Assembly (NCBI GenBank): GCA_023488885.1
Contig: JAMDDH010000014.1
Coordinates: 1-57,672, forward strand
Source of the DNA: Thermoplasmatota archaeon
GTDB lineage: Archaea; Thermoplasmatota; Thermoplasmata; Thermoplasmatales; Thermoplasmataceae
Direction of reading: 5' to 3'
DNA length: 57,672 nucleotides
A program made the translations under genes and the position numbers. This document shows positions 1 to 8,334 of the stretch, piece by piece. The number at the start of each line of letters is the position of its first letter. Positions within the stretch are counted from its first letter, which is position 1. Under the pieces are notes generated by a model. It worked only from the letters and a program-made list of their open reading frames with translations, had not been told where the DNA came from and made no database searches.

Positions 1-2
1 AG

Positions 3-539
3 ATGCGTGAGGAATCATATACATTCTCCGTTTTAGCAAAAGATAACGATGTTTTTTTGAAAACAGTTGAACGTTTAAACAGCCACTTAGGAAACAGAGT
101 TGTCATAATACATACCTTTGGCTTCAAGAGCATTGCCCGGTTCTTGGCTGATCACATTCCTGGATCTATTATTCTAGAGATGGGTGAAATTTCAAGATTT
201 ATAGTCGAGAGTGAGAGAAAATCCTCGAATCTTGGTAACCAACTGGCAGCTGAGACTTTTGCTGAGATATTGCAGTTCCAGAAAATCTCCATCATCATGG
301 TTGGTTTTGAGGATATAAGTCTATCAGACAGAAAGGGATCGGACACCAAACTGACAAAGAGATTCCTGCTGTCGTTTCTGGATTCCATGAACTGCCAGAC
401 AAACGGGAATTTAGTGATTTTCTTAATCAGCCATTCAAAAAGGGATACAGTAGAATTATTGTCAGGTATCTCAGATTACACTCTTTTAGCTGACAAGGTT
501 GAGGATAAAATAGACGTACAAGTCGTCGACAATCGATGA
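3..539 (+). CDS. Hypothetical protein, possibly lacking its N-terminus
   Basis: I do not recognise a named family. The frame is open from the window edge; an ATG lies at base 3, but the true start may be upstream and outside the window. The visible 178 residues alternate hydrophobic strands and helices (VVIIHTFGF near 33-41, ISIIMVGFEDI near 95-105, LVIFLISHS near 137-145), which resembles the second half of a RecA-like or AAA-type nucleotide-binding fold. No Walker A loop is visible; it could lie in the missing part. The gene ends 47 bases before the PLMP relic. The strand-helix reading is inference from residue pattern only. Confidence 0.6.
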   Translation: MREESYTFSVLAKDNDVFLKTVERLNSHLGNRVVIIHTFGFKSIARFLADHIPGSIILEMGEISRFIVESERKSSNLGNQLAAETFAEILQFQKISIIMVGFEDISLSDRKGSDTKLTKRFLLSFLDSMNCQTNGNLVIFLISHSKRDTVELLSGISDYTLLADKVEDKIDVQVVDNR

Positions 540-586
540 CGTTGTCAAATCTTCTTTGATTTGGCCGTTTAGGGGGCTTCAAAAGC

Positions 587-889
587 ATGAAAGAAAAGCA
601 GAAGTTAGATCGGAGAAATACATACACACCTGCGGATGCTCCACAAGTCCGCAGCAACTGTGGCCATGCATTAAACAATCCGGAGACGGACACTGTGCAT
701 GACTTAAAAACCCCTTCTAACAACCCCGATGTGGATCTTCCCTGCATGAGGGGACGGGTTCTGAGGGTTCCCGTCATGAACAGGCGCAACGAACCGCTGA
801 TGCCGACAACACAGGGAAAAGCAAGAAGGCTTTTGAAGGAAGGCAGCAGAAGCAAGACTTGTAAGATACGGGAGAGGGTTATCCTTTGA
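587..889 (+). pseudogene. PLMP (RRXRR) domain fragment of an IscB-type nuclease
   Basis: The 100-residue frame carries, near residues 60-85, the pattern RVPVMNRRNEPLMPTT followed by GKARRLLKEG. This matches the N-terminal PLMP/RRXRR domain of IscB and related RNA-guided HNH proteins, with the literal PLMP motif at residues 70-73. In intact IscB this is followed by bridge helix, RuvC and HNH segments; here the frame stops at 889, and the 30 bases before the next gene carry nothing recognisable in the other frames. I read it as the decayed remnant of an IS200/IS605-associated IscB. The alternative is a stand-alone PLMP-domain protein, since about 55 N-terminal residues precede the domain and remain open. 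There is little room upstream (47 bases) for an omega RNA. Confidence 0.65.
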
Positions 890-921
890 ATTTTCAACGA
901 GGAAACGACAAGGTCCGATAG

Positions 922-2430
922 ATGAAAAAAGGAAATAGTGTCATATTTTTTTCTCTGTTCTTGGTACCCGTGCCAATTGCTTTCCTGACCAGCAGCAATT
1001 TGTATGTTGTGCCCGTGGTTTATGGCTTCTGGCTGCTTCTTTTCATATCTATATTCTCAGTAATCACGTTCCAGTCCCAGATATTCGTGGCTTATGATTA
1101 CACTTTCAAGCTTATTAACAGGGAGTTCAAAGGCAAGATAATATGCTTCGTTACTTCTTTCAATGAAAATCCGAGGATGCTGCTGACTACGCTTCTTTCA
1201 GTCAAGAACGCTAATCCGTCTGGAGAGACATGGCTGCTTGACGATTCCACCGATCCGGAAATAGTAAGCAGGCTGAAGGGAATCTGCGAAAAGCTTGATG
1301 TACCGTTCATACACAGAGACAATCGGAGGGGATTTAAGGCAGGGGCTATAAACGATGCCTTGAAAATGGTTTCGAATGACTATGAACTTTTGACGGTCTT
1401 TGACAGTGATCAGATTCCGACACCGAGATTCTTCTCAGGAATCACGGGATACTTTTCAAATCCTAAGATTGCATTCGTACAGATTCCTCAGACATATACA
1501 GACCTCCCGACACGTATCAGCAAAGCTGCATATTTTCAACAGGAGGTATTCCTGAGGAAAATAATGAGGGGTCGCAGTGATTATTCCGCCTTCATTCTGG
1601 GTTCCGGCTTCGTGGCAAGGATTTCAGCTCTGGAATCAGTTGGGGGGTTTTATGAGGATAGCGTGACAGAAGACCTGGCAACCTCGATAAAGTTGCATGA
1701 GAAAGGATGGCTCTCTGCATACATAGATACATCGGAAATATGGTACGGCAAGGCTCCTGAAACCATCAGTGCTTATCTTAAACAACAGGGGCGTTGGTCG
1801 CTCGGAGGATTTCAAACCATGGGCCCGCTGCTTCGTTCCAATATATCGACGAAGCAGTTTGTGGACTATTTCGCGGGTTTCCTGTACTGGTTGTGGGTTG
1901 GCCCAATAAGACTAATTTCCCTTTTTGCAATGATATTTTTCCTTATCTTTCATCTTTATACTGTTTTCATCAATCCGATTTTCTTTGCTATCTTCTATTT
2001 CCCTTATTTAATATATTCACTTCTCTTCTATGCCTATACTGTTTCTGACAGATCTATGGATTATAAGACAAGAGGATTCATGTATCATCAAGGGGCTGAA
2101 CTGCTCCTGATGTTCACAGTTACATCATCATTTATTGCTTTCATTTTAAGAAGGAAAAGACCATTTGTTGTAACACCGAAAGGTCAAGCAGGGTCATATT
2201 CATTCGGCCAGGCCATACCCTTCATAATGATCGAACTTATTGTAACGGCTGCATTTTCGGCCGGATTGGTGTGGCTCAGATACGCCTTCATACCCCTCTT
2301 GAGAATAGCCATATACCTAAACCTTTTTTTCGCATTATACTTGATTCCATTTCTAATCGCGGGAAGTGTTATACTTTTTACCAGTGATTTCAAACCTTCA
2401 GAAAATTTTTTGTTACGCAGGGAAGAATGA
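922..2430 (+). CDS. Membrane glycosyltransferase, GT2 (cellulose synthase-like)
   Basis: This is a processive-type family 2 glycosyltransferase that would transfer sugars from a nucleotide-sugar on the cytoplasmic face and perhaps export the chain. Two hydrophobic segments at about 7-50 precede the catalytic domain. The four GT-A signatures appear in order: DD at 107-108, DSD at 161-163, TED at 249-251, and QQGRW at 288-292 (the Q-x-x-R-W box). Several more membrane segments follow from about residue 310 to 490. The length of 502 fits the family. It stands alone with no neighbouring polysaccharide genes, so product and acceptor cannot be inferred. It starts 32 bases after the PLMP relic. Confidence 0.88.
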   Translation: MKKGNSVIFFSLFLVPVPIAFLTSSNLYVVPVVYGFWLLLFISIFSVITFQSQIFVAYDYTFKLINREFKGKIICFVTSFNENPRMLLTTLLSVKNANPSGETWLLDDSTDPEIVSRLKGICEKLDVPFIHRDNRRGFKAGAINDALKMVSNDYELLTVFDSDQIPTPRFFSGITGYFSNPKIAFVQIPQTYTDLPTRISKAAYFQQEVFLRKIMRGRSDYSAFILGSGFVARISALESVGGFYEDSVTEDLATSIKLHEKGWLSAYIDTSEIWYGKAPETISAYLKQQGRWSLGGFQTMGPLLRSNISTKQFVDYFAGFLYWLWVGPIRLISLFAMIFFLIFHLYTVFINPIFFAIFYFPYLIYSLLFYAYTVSDRSMDYKTRGFMYHQGAELLLMFTVTSSFIAFILRRKRPFVVTPKGQAGSYSFGQAIPFIMIELIVTAAFSAGLVWLRYAFIPLLRIAIYLNLFFALYLIPFLIAGSVILFTSDFKPSENFLLRREE

Positions 2431-2617
2431 CATACAGCTATTAATCTCGTAGCAGTTACTTACACAATCCCTCCTGAATTGATCCTATTTGTATTAGAAA
2501 GATTTACTTCTCCGGACAGCTTTCATTAGCGGACATAGATAATATTATCAGAACCGTAAAGATAACATAAATATTCTCATATCTGATAGCAGCACCATCG
2601 AATCAAGAGTGTAGAAA

Positions 2618-4126
2618 ATGCATATGGATGAAATCAGCAAAACAGAGTATCCGGAGATTAGCCCAGGAGAACTTCGAATCCTTAAGTTTCTAACAGGATC
2701 TCCAGAAATCAGGAAACCGATTCCGGAGAATTCGATAAGTATAGAAAATATGGACGAACGGGAAATATCAAGTTCGATTTCCTGGCTTGCATCCAAAGGA
2801 CTTATTCTTATCGAGAAGAATGAAAAAACCTTCTATGAGCTTACGGAAGAAGGAAGAAGGTTTCTTGACGAAGGACTCCCGGAGGAACAGGTATACCTTC
2901 TGCTGGAAAAGGAAGGACAGTTAACTATACCAAGAATTATCGGCATTTTCGGAGAGAAATACGCTAAGATAGCGATGGCACAGCTAGCGAAGTTAAACAT
3001 AAAACCAGTAAAAGGGACAATCAGCTTGCAAGGGATCGCCGGGATCGGAGAGGTATTCATCAAGCGAAAGAGATTCCTGGAATCAGTAAAAGAAGGAAAC
3101 GTATTCCCTGACCCTCAATTACTGGAACACTTCAGGAAACGGGAAGATGTTCTCTCAGAGAGGAAAAAGACACTCCGATCAGTATTGTTGACAGAGAAGG
3201 GAAGATTAATTGCCGAAAGGAATGAATTGAAGGATACTATTGCAGAAATAACTCCGGAAATTCTTAGAACCGGTGCCTGGAAAAACTCTGAATTCAGGAA
3301 ATATGACATTACATCTCCTGTTGAGAAGATTTATGCAGCATCTTTGCACCCCATTACTTTTCTCATTGAAAAGGTAAGAAGAATTTTCCTCGATATGGGT
3401 TTCACCGAGATGGATGGCCATTATATTGAATATTCTGGATGGAATATGGATGCACTGTACATACCTCAGGACCATCCTGCCAGAGATATGCAGGATACTT
3501 TTTATCTTAACACAAAGGAGTCCATTGATTTCGAGCATCCTGAAGTACTTGATATTTTCAGGAAAACACATGAAAAGGGCATGAAGGGTTACACGGGTTG
3601 GGGATACAAATGGGATCTAAAGAAGGCTAAGCAGATGGTTCTGAGGACACACACGACAGTGAGTACCATCCGATACCTGTACGAGCACCAGGAAAGCCCT
3701 CAGGCCGTATTTTCAGTGGAGAAGGTATTCAGGCACGAGAGTGTGGACTGGAAACATCTTGCGGAACTCCATCAGATTGAGGGTGCATATTATGGAAAAG
3801 ATGCAAGTCTTTCTTCCCTGAAATGGCTGATGAAAGAATTCTATGCCAGGCTGGGTTTCACAGATCTGAAATTTATACCGTCATATTACCCGTATACAGA
3901 ACCCAGCATGGATGTGGTTGTAAGGATAAACGGAAAAGAAATGGAGCTTGGCGGATCAGGTGTCTTCCGTCCTGAAGTCACACGCCCGCTTGGACTCAAG
4001 GAACCTGTTGTTGCGTGGGGTCTTGGACTGGAAAGGCTCGCGATGATATACTACGGTCTCGATGATATCCGGAAAATTTACCAGAGCGATATTGACTGGC
4101 TAAGAAATTTTGTCATAAAAAGCTAG
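2618..4126 (+). CDS. pheS: Phenylalanyl-tRNA synthetase alpha subunit
   Basis: Catalytic alpha subunit of the alpha2beta2 phenylalanyl-tRNA synthetase. The 502 residues match the archaeal/eukaryotic form: an N-terminal winged-helix region (about 1-200) for tRNA contact, then the class II core. Visible core signatures include HPITFLIEKVRRIFLDMGF, FRHESVDWKHLAELHQIEG (motif 2 region), ELGGSGVFRPEV, and motif 3 GLGLERLAMI near 475-484. The start is ATG at 2618, or ATG at 2624 two codons on. A TATA-like taaatattc lies at 2568-2576, implying a short leader. The beta subunit gene pheT is not adjacent, so the two subunits must be coordinated from separate loci. Confidence 0.95.
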   Translation: MHMDEISKTEYPEISPGELRILKFLTGSPEIRKPIPENSISIENMDEREISSSISWLASKGLILIEKNEKTFYELTEEGRRFLDEGLPEEQVYLLLEKEGQLTIPRIIGIFGEKYAKIAMAQLAKLNIKPVKGTISLQGIAGIGEVFIKRKRFLESVKEGNVFPDPQLLEHFRKREDVLSERKKTLRSVLLTEKGRLIAERNELKDTIAEITPEILRTGAWKNSEFRKYDITSPVEKIYAASLHPITFLIEKVRRIFLDMGFTEMDGHYIEYSGWNMDALYIPQDHPARDMQDTFYLNTKESIDFEHPEVLDIFRKTHEKGMKGYTGWGYKWDLKKAKQMVLRTHTTVSTIRYLYEHQESPQAVFSVEKVFRHESVDWKHLAELHQIEGAYYGKDASLSSLKWLMKEFYARLGFTDLKFIPSYYPYTEPSMDVVVRINGKEMELGGSGVFRPEVTRPLGLKEPVVAWGLGLERLAMIYYGLDDIRKIYQSDIDWLRNFVIKS

Positions 4127-4227
4127 AATTTCAGCGGCCCTCTATTGCATGAAGCGCATTTCCCGAAATTTCCAATATGCACATAACAGGCTGGTTGATG
4201 GCACATGGAGCAGATTCTGTCAGCCGG

Positions 4228-4240
4228 CATCTGGCAGATG
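4228..4240. repeat. 13-bp perfect palindrome CATCTG-G-CAGATG
   Basis: A perfect inverted repeat (CATCTG, G, CAGATG) lies between pheS and the nickel/cobalt permease gene. It could be a regulator site or a weak hairpin at the pheS mRNA end. No run of T follows, so a terminator role is not supported. Confidence 0.4.
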
Positions 4241-4337
4241 TGACACAGTCCTCTTACGCTCATATTATTACATGGTTAAGTTAAGTAATCTACTTTTCTG
4301 TTGAATCTTAGGTGTGCTGACGTGCATTAAACAAATG

Positions 4338-4373
4338 CTTTAATGGTGAAGTGTATTTCACTCTACTGAAGTG
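4338..4373 (+). promoter_or_regulatory. Promoter and putative operator of the Ni/Co permease gene
   Basis: A TATA-like ctttaatgg (4338-4346) is followed by a perfect inverted repeat AGTG-tattt-CACT at 4350-4362. The heptamer TGAAGTG occurs twice, at 4347-4353 and 4367-4373, 20 bases apart (two helical turns). The elements sit between the TATA box and the ATG at 4381, where a bound repressor would block initiation. Because the downstream gene encodes a nickel/cobalt permease, a metal-responsive repressor (NikR- or DtxR-like) is a reasonable guess; the motif itself does not identify the protein. Confidence 0.4.
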
Positions 4374-4380
4374 AACTTAC

Positions 4381-5454
4381 ATGATTACCATGCAAAAAAT
4401 CAGGATAGTGTTAGAAACAAAATTCTTGATCGTATATCTCCCTCTTCTTGTTCTTACATGCATTCTTTTTTTCATTTCCTTTCAGCTCACAATCACGTAT
4501 CAGGTAAATTCCACTAGTGGTAGTATTCTTCCTGTGGGATTTTTTGCACTTTCCCTTCTATCTTACTTCTTTGGAATAAAACACGGTCTAGATGCAGATC
4601 ATATAGCGGCAATAGATGCATCCACCAGGAAATTGATACAGCAGGGATCCAGATCAACATACGTGGGGACATTCTTCTCTCTTGGACATTCAACAGTTAT
4701 AATCCTCGTGACGGTGTTGGTGATTGTAACTGCTCGTACCGTTCCCGTCTCCGATGTTATCCATTTTCAGCTTTATGGATCAGTAATTGGCCTAGTTGTT
4801 AGCATCTCGTTTCTTTTTATAATCGGTTTAACAAACATACTCGTTCTTATAAGCCTCCGGAGACTGTTCAAAAGACTCGGTGACAGCAATTACGACAGAA
4901 AAACAATGGATATCACGCTTAACCAGAGAGGTTTTCTCACAAAATACTTCAAAGGGTTTTTCAGGATAATAGAGAAAGATTCCCAGATGTATTTTATCGG
5001 TTTTCTGTTTGGCATTGGATTCGACACAGTTTCAGAAATAGCGATAATATCTCTCTCCGCTCTGCTTTCCGGGACATTGAGGGGCACTTCCATACTTACT
5101 TTGCTGATATTTCCCCTTCTTTTCACTTCAGGCATGGTTCTGGTGGACAGTTCTGACGGGTTTTTCATGAACAAACTGTATGGATGGGCGGGAAGCAACG
5201 ACGTGAAGAAATTATGGTTCAATATGACAATGACTGCAGTTTCAGTGCTGGTCGCATATGCAATTGGAGGCTTTGAGTTCCTCACTCTTCTGGAGCATTA
5301 TCTCAATATTGGCAATGCGTCCACCTCAATAATATTCGGACTCAATTCAGGAGGTGACTGGAGTCTGCTTGGTTTACTGGTGGTTCTGATTTTCGCCGTA
5401 AGTTGGGCAGTTTCTGCGATTCTTTTCAAAACCAGATATGCTAAAAATAATTGA
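4381..5454 (+). CDS. High-affinity nickel/cobalt permease, NiCoT family
   Basis: Single-component secondary transporter for Ni2+ or Co2+ uptake (HoxN/NixA family). The defining HX4DH signature is visible as HGLDADH at residues 68-74, followed by IAAIDASTRK. Other family signatures are LGHSTVI (near 110), and FLFGIGFDTVSEIA (near 205-220). Its 357 residues with about eight hydrophobic segments agree with the family. Metal preference (Ni versus Co) cannot be read from sequence alone. The gene is monocistronic with its own promoter and possible operator, and a tRNA gene lies downstream on the opposite strand. Likely partners are cobalamin-dependent or nickel enzymes encoded elsewhere. Confidence 0.93.
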   Translation: MITMQKIRIVLETKFLIVYLPLLVLTCILFFISFQLTITYQVNSTSGSILPVGFFALSLLSYFFGIKHGLDADHIAAIDASTRKLIQQGSRSTYVGTFFSLGHSTVIILVTVLVIVTARTVPVSDVIHFQLYGSVIGLVVSISFLFIIGLTNILVLISLRRLFKRLGDSNYDRKTMDITLNQRGFLTKYFKGFFRIIEKDSQMYFIGFLFGIGFDTVSEIAIISLSALLSGTLRGTSILTLLIFPLLFTSGMVLVDSSDGFFMNKLYGWAGSNDVKKLWFNMTMTAVSVLVAYAIGGFEFLTLLEHYLNIGNASTSIIFGLNSGGDWSLLGLLVVLIFAVSWAVSAILFKTRYAKNN

Positions 5455-5548
5455 AGAGGAAGATTAATTCAAGTGGATATTCAGAATGAGGCGACATAAC
5501 ATACTGTACAGCGTGAAAGCGGATACATCGTATTTTCAGTATAATTAC

Positions 5549-5621
5549 GCCCGAGCCGGGATTCGAACCCGAATCTAAGGCTCCGCAGGCCTTCAGGATA
5601 TCCAGATTACCCCACTCGGGC
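5549..5621 (-). tRNA. tRNA-Arg(GCG)
   Basis: Read on the minus strand it folds as a full cloverleaf. The 7-bp acceptor stem is GCCCGAG/CTCGGGC, the D-loop contains GG, the anticodon stem is AAGGC/GCCTT around loop CTGCGGA (anticodon GCG, plus-strand 5584-5586), and the T-stem TCGGG/CCCGG encloses TTCGAAT. The D-stem has a 13-22 mismatch, which is common. CCA is not encoded and no intron is present. It decodes CGC and CGU arginine codons. Confidence 0.95.
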
Positions 5622-5693
5622 AGGAATATGCTGATCCTGCCGGTGTAGAAAAATGTTCTTTTCTTCAGTGAAAGTTAAATCAGTATTAACTTC

Positions 5694-7019
5694 ATGTCCG
5701 TAGGATTCCAGTTGATTGAGAAAAAGTTCGATGTGGTGATTATTGGGGCGGGAATTCTCGGTGTCTGCATTGGATATTTACTATCCAGGACGTTCGAGGG
5801 AAAGATACTCGTCTTGGAAAGGGAGAGCGCACCTGCAGTCCACACAAGTTCAAGAAACACTGGAGTAATACACCGTCCATTTTATATCGACCCGGATAAA
5901 AAGAAACTATCGGCAGAATCTGCCCAGAAGTCATATTTTCTCTGGCTGGAACTTGCAAGAAAATTCGGATTACCATGGAATCCTGTCGGAACACTGGAAA
6001 TCGCCACAACAGAAGAGGACGTAAAAGCTCTAGACCGATACGAAAAATGGGCCACTTCGAATGGGATGAAACCAGACGAATTTGCAATAATGGATGATTT
6101 GGACCTGAGGAATTATGATGACAGACTGAATGGCTACGGAGCAATACTGAGTAAGACAGATGCATCAGTCAGTTTCGGGAATTTTACCAGAAAAATAATG
6201 GATCTGGCACTGGAGGAGGGGATACAGTTCATTCCTGATTTCACAGTCAAGAGAATTGATGAAGACGGGAGTACCGTCAATATTGCCGGGGTCCTGGGAG
6301 GCGAATCTATTCAAATTACTGCGGACTTTCTATTCAACGTAGCAGGAGGAGAATCACTCAGGCTGGCGCACCAACTTGGATTGGCAAGGAAATACGCAGT
6401 TCTGCATTTCCGTGGAGACTACTGGACTTTGGGTGATTCGTTCAAGATAGCGATACGACACAACCTCTATTCTGTTCCGAGACACAAGAAATTCCCATTT
6501 CTAGATCCTCATCTGATTATCAGGCACGATGGTTCTATGGAAATAGGTCCAAATGCCGCTCTTGTGTCCGGGCCATACGCTTACGGTAAACACGTTTCAG
6601 GATTATCCTTGGCTGGTAAAATTTTTGAGAGACCTGTTTACCCAAAATTTAAACTTATATCCAATCCGGAATTCATCTCTCTTGTGCGTTCTGAATGGAA
6701 AAGTTCCCATTCAAAAGAACACATGGCAACACGGGTAAGGCAATTCCTGCCATCACTGGAAGATACACATCTTGGTGGCAGGGGGATATCCGGAATCCGG
6801 AATTCCCTTGTTGACAACAACGGGTTTGTTGCCGAGGCTGTTATTGAGAAAGGACAAAATTCAATCCATATATTGAACTACAACTCTCCTGGAGCCACGG
6901 GTGCTCCTGCATTCGCAGCTTACGTCATTAAACTGGCTTCATCCAGTGGGTTTATGAATTTAGATAAAAGGAAGGCGGATTCTGATCATGGTGTCTGGGC
7001 GGGTTTGTCTGTAGATTAA
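5694..7019 (+). CDS. FAD-dependent oxidoreductase, L-2-hydroxyglutarate oxidase-like
   Basis: A DAO-fold flavoenzyme with the dinucleotide motif GAGILG at residues 18-23. The segment HTSSRNTGVIHRPFYIDP (about 51-68) resembles the FAD-histidine region of L-2-hydroxyglutarate oxidase/dehydrogenase (LhgO: hNSGVIHagiYY). LHFRGDYW near 236 and NYNSPGATGAPAFAAYV near the C-terminus also match that family's substrate and FAD-closing segments. It would oxidise L-2-hydroxyglutarate or a related 2-hydroxyacid to the 2-oxoacid. The length of 441 is somewhat longer than LhgO (about 400). The start is ATG 5694; TTG 5712 is an alternative. An MFS carrier follows 62 bases downstream with its own TATA box, so the link is positional only. 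Confidence 0.78.
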   Translation: MSVGFQLIEKKFDVVIIGAGILGVCIGYLLSRTFEGKILVLERESAPAVHTSSRNTGVIHRPFYIDPDKKKLSAESAQKSYFLWLELARKFGLPWNPVGTLEIATTEEDVKALDRYEKWATSNGMKPDEFAIMDDLDLRNYDDRLNGYGAILSKTDASVSFGNFTRKIMDLALEEGIQFIPDFTVKRIDEDGSTVNIAGVLGGESIQITADFLFNVAGGESLRLAHQLGLARKYAVLHFRGDYWTLGDSFKIAIRHNLYSVPRHKKFPFLDPHLIIRHDGSMEIGPNAALVSGPYAYGKHVSGLSLAGKIFERPVYPKFKLISNPEFISLVRSEWKSSHSKEHMATRVRQFLPSLEDTHLGGRGISGIRNSLVDNNGFVAEAVIEKGQNSIHILNYNSPGATGAPAFAAYVIKLASSSGFMNLDKRKADSDHGVWAGLSVD

Positions 7020-7081
7020 TGATGATGTTTTTCAGATAGTGTCAATTCAAGATTAAATAAGAATAATAACATTACCAGTGA

Positions 7082-8305
7082 ATGAAGGGCAACACAAGTT
7101 CCCTCGCCTTTACGTCACTGGCACACTTTGCAAATGACGGTAGTGCGCTATTTTATCCCATTCTCATAACTTATTATGTTCAGCTTCCGGGTATGACGAT
7201 TCCATACCTCGGGGTCATGGCCATATTATTCAATCTCGTTTCTGGCGCGCTTAGCACGCCAATCGGGAAACACGCGGACAGAACGGGATCCTACGGTTTG
7301 CTCATAAGCCTCGGGATACTTCTTCTGGGTTTCTCCGCAATTATTCTGTCGCTTCCTTTCGTACTCCATGGGTATATCATACCTTTTATCGTATTTGGGG
7401 CAGTTATTCTTGGGTGTGGACAGGCATTTTATCATCCGCTGGGAGCCGCTATTCTGACAAACACATTCAGCAGGGATGCCACTCCGAGAGTCATGGGAAT
7501 CAATGGTTCTTTTGGGAGCCTTGGACGTGCGATAATGCCGACAGTTCTTGTTGTAACTCTTACCATATTTGGCGATTTTCACGGCCTAATGATTTATTCT
7601 ATTTACAGCTTTATAAGCTCTGCTGTGATCTTTGCAGGTCTAAGGGGCGTGATCCCCAGGCATTCCGGAATGGTTTCGAAAACTGAACCTGAAAACAATA
7701 ACGCAAACTCAGTTTCAAGGACTCTGATGCCCTACATATATTTGCTCACTGGTGCGGTATTTGTGAGATCCCTCTTCCTGGTTGGAACAACCACCTTCAT
7801 GCCGGCATTCCTTGATGGACAGTTTGGAAGTAAAGCAATAATGACGACAATAATCTCACTGGCTTTCATCCTGCCTATTTTCGGCCAGCCGTTGTTTGGA
7901 TTGCTCACATCGAAAAAGGGAGGTAAATTCACAGTTGTTCTTACGTTCATTTCATCAACAGTATTCTTCGGACTCTTTCTCGTTTTCAGCAGGCAACTTT
8001 ACACAACAGTATTATTCTTTAGCTTGTATTCATTGGTTGCGTACAGCGGATTTCCTGTATTTCTCGGTTATGTCGGTCAGATCGTTCCCGGCGACATATC
8101 GGGAAAAGCCAACGGGATTGTCTGGGGAGTTGGCCAGACAGTTGGAGGGGCGGTAGGAGCAGCCATTATAACCACATTCACACTGTTTTTCACTGTTTCT
8201 GTTTCTATCGAACTAATGTTTGTATTTGCAGCGATTTCCATCATATTTCTACCGTTCCTCCCTTCGCGAAGTAAACTGGAACAGAAAATACTTCACGCAT
8301 CGTAA
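7082..8305 (+). CDS. Major facilitator superfamily transporter
   Basis: A polytopic protein of 407 residues with about twelve hydrophobic segments. It has an MFS loop 2-3 motif (PIGKHADRTG near 59-68) and a paired half-protein layout with a charged central loop near 190-215. The opening SLAHFANDGSALFYPIL resembles the Fsr/drug-efflux branch of the MFS, but no substrate can be assigned. A TATA-like ttaaataag at 7052-7060 lies 26 bases before the ATG, so the message is probably leaderless. The BtuF-like gene starts 29 bases after the stop, preceded by a ribosome-site-like ggagatgga, so the two may be cotranscribed. Confidence 0.85.
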   Translation: MKGNTSSLAFTSLAHFANDGSALFYPILITYYVQLPGMTIPYLGVMAILFNLVSGALSTPIGKHADRTGSYGLLISLGILLLGFSAIILSLPFVLHGYIIPFIVFGAVILGCGQAFYHPLGAAILTNTFSRDATPRVMGINGSFGSLGRAIMPTVLVVTLTIFGDFHGLMIYSIYSFISSAVIFAGLRGVIPRHSGMVSKTEPENNNANSVSRTLMPYIYLLTGAVFVRSLFLVGTTTFMPAFLDGQFGSKAIMTTIISLAFILPIFGQPLFGLLTSKKGGKFTVVLTFISSTVFFGLFLVFSRQLYTTVLFFSLYSLVAYSGFPVFLGYVGQIVPGDISGKANGIVWGVGQTVGGAVGAAIITTFTLFFTVSVSIELMFVFAAISIIFLPFLPSRSKLEQKILHAS

Positions 8306-8334
8306 TATTCTTAATCAAATAACGGAGATGGATA

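Noticed and set aside
427-897. 156-codon minus-strand frame opposite the PLMP relic
   Set aside because: The plus-strand frame carries a recognisable PLMP motif, and the minus frame has no domain, start signal or promoter.
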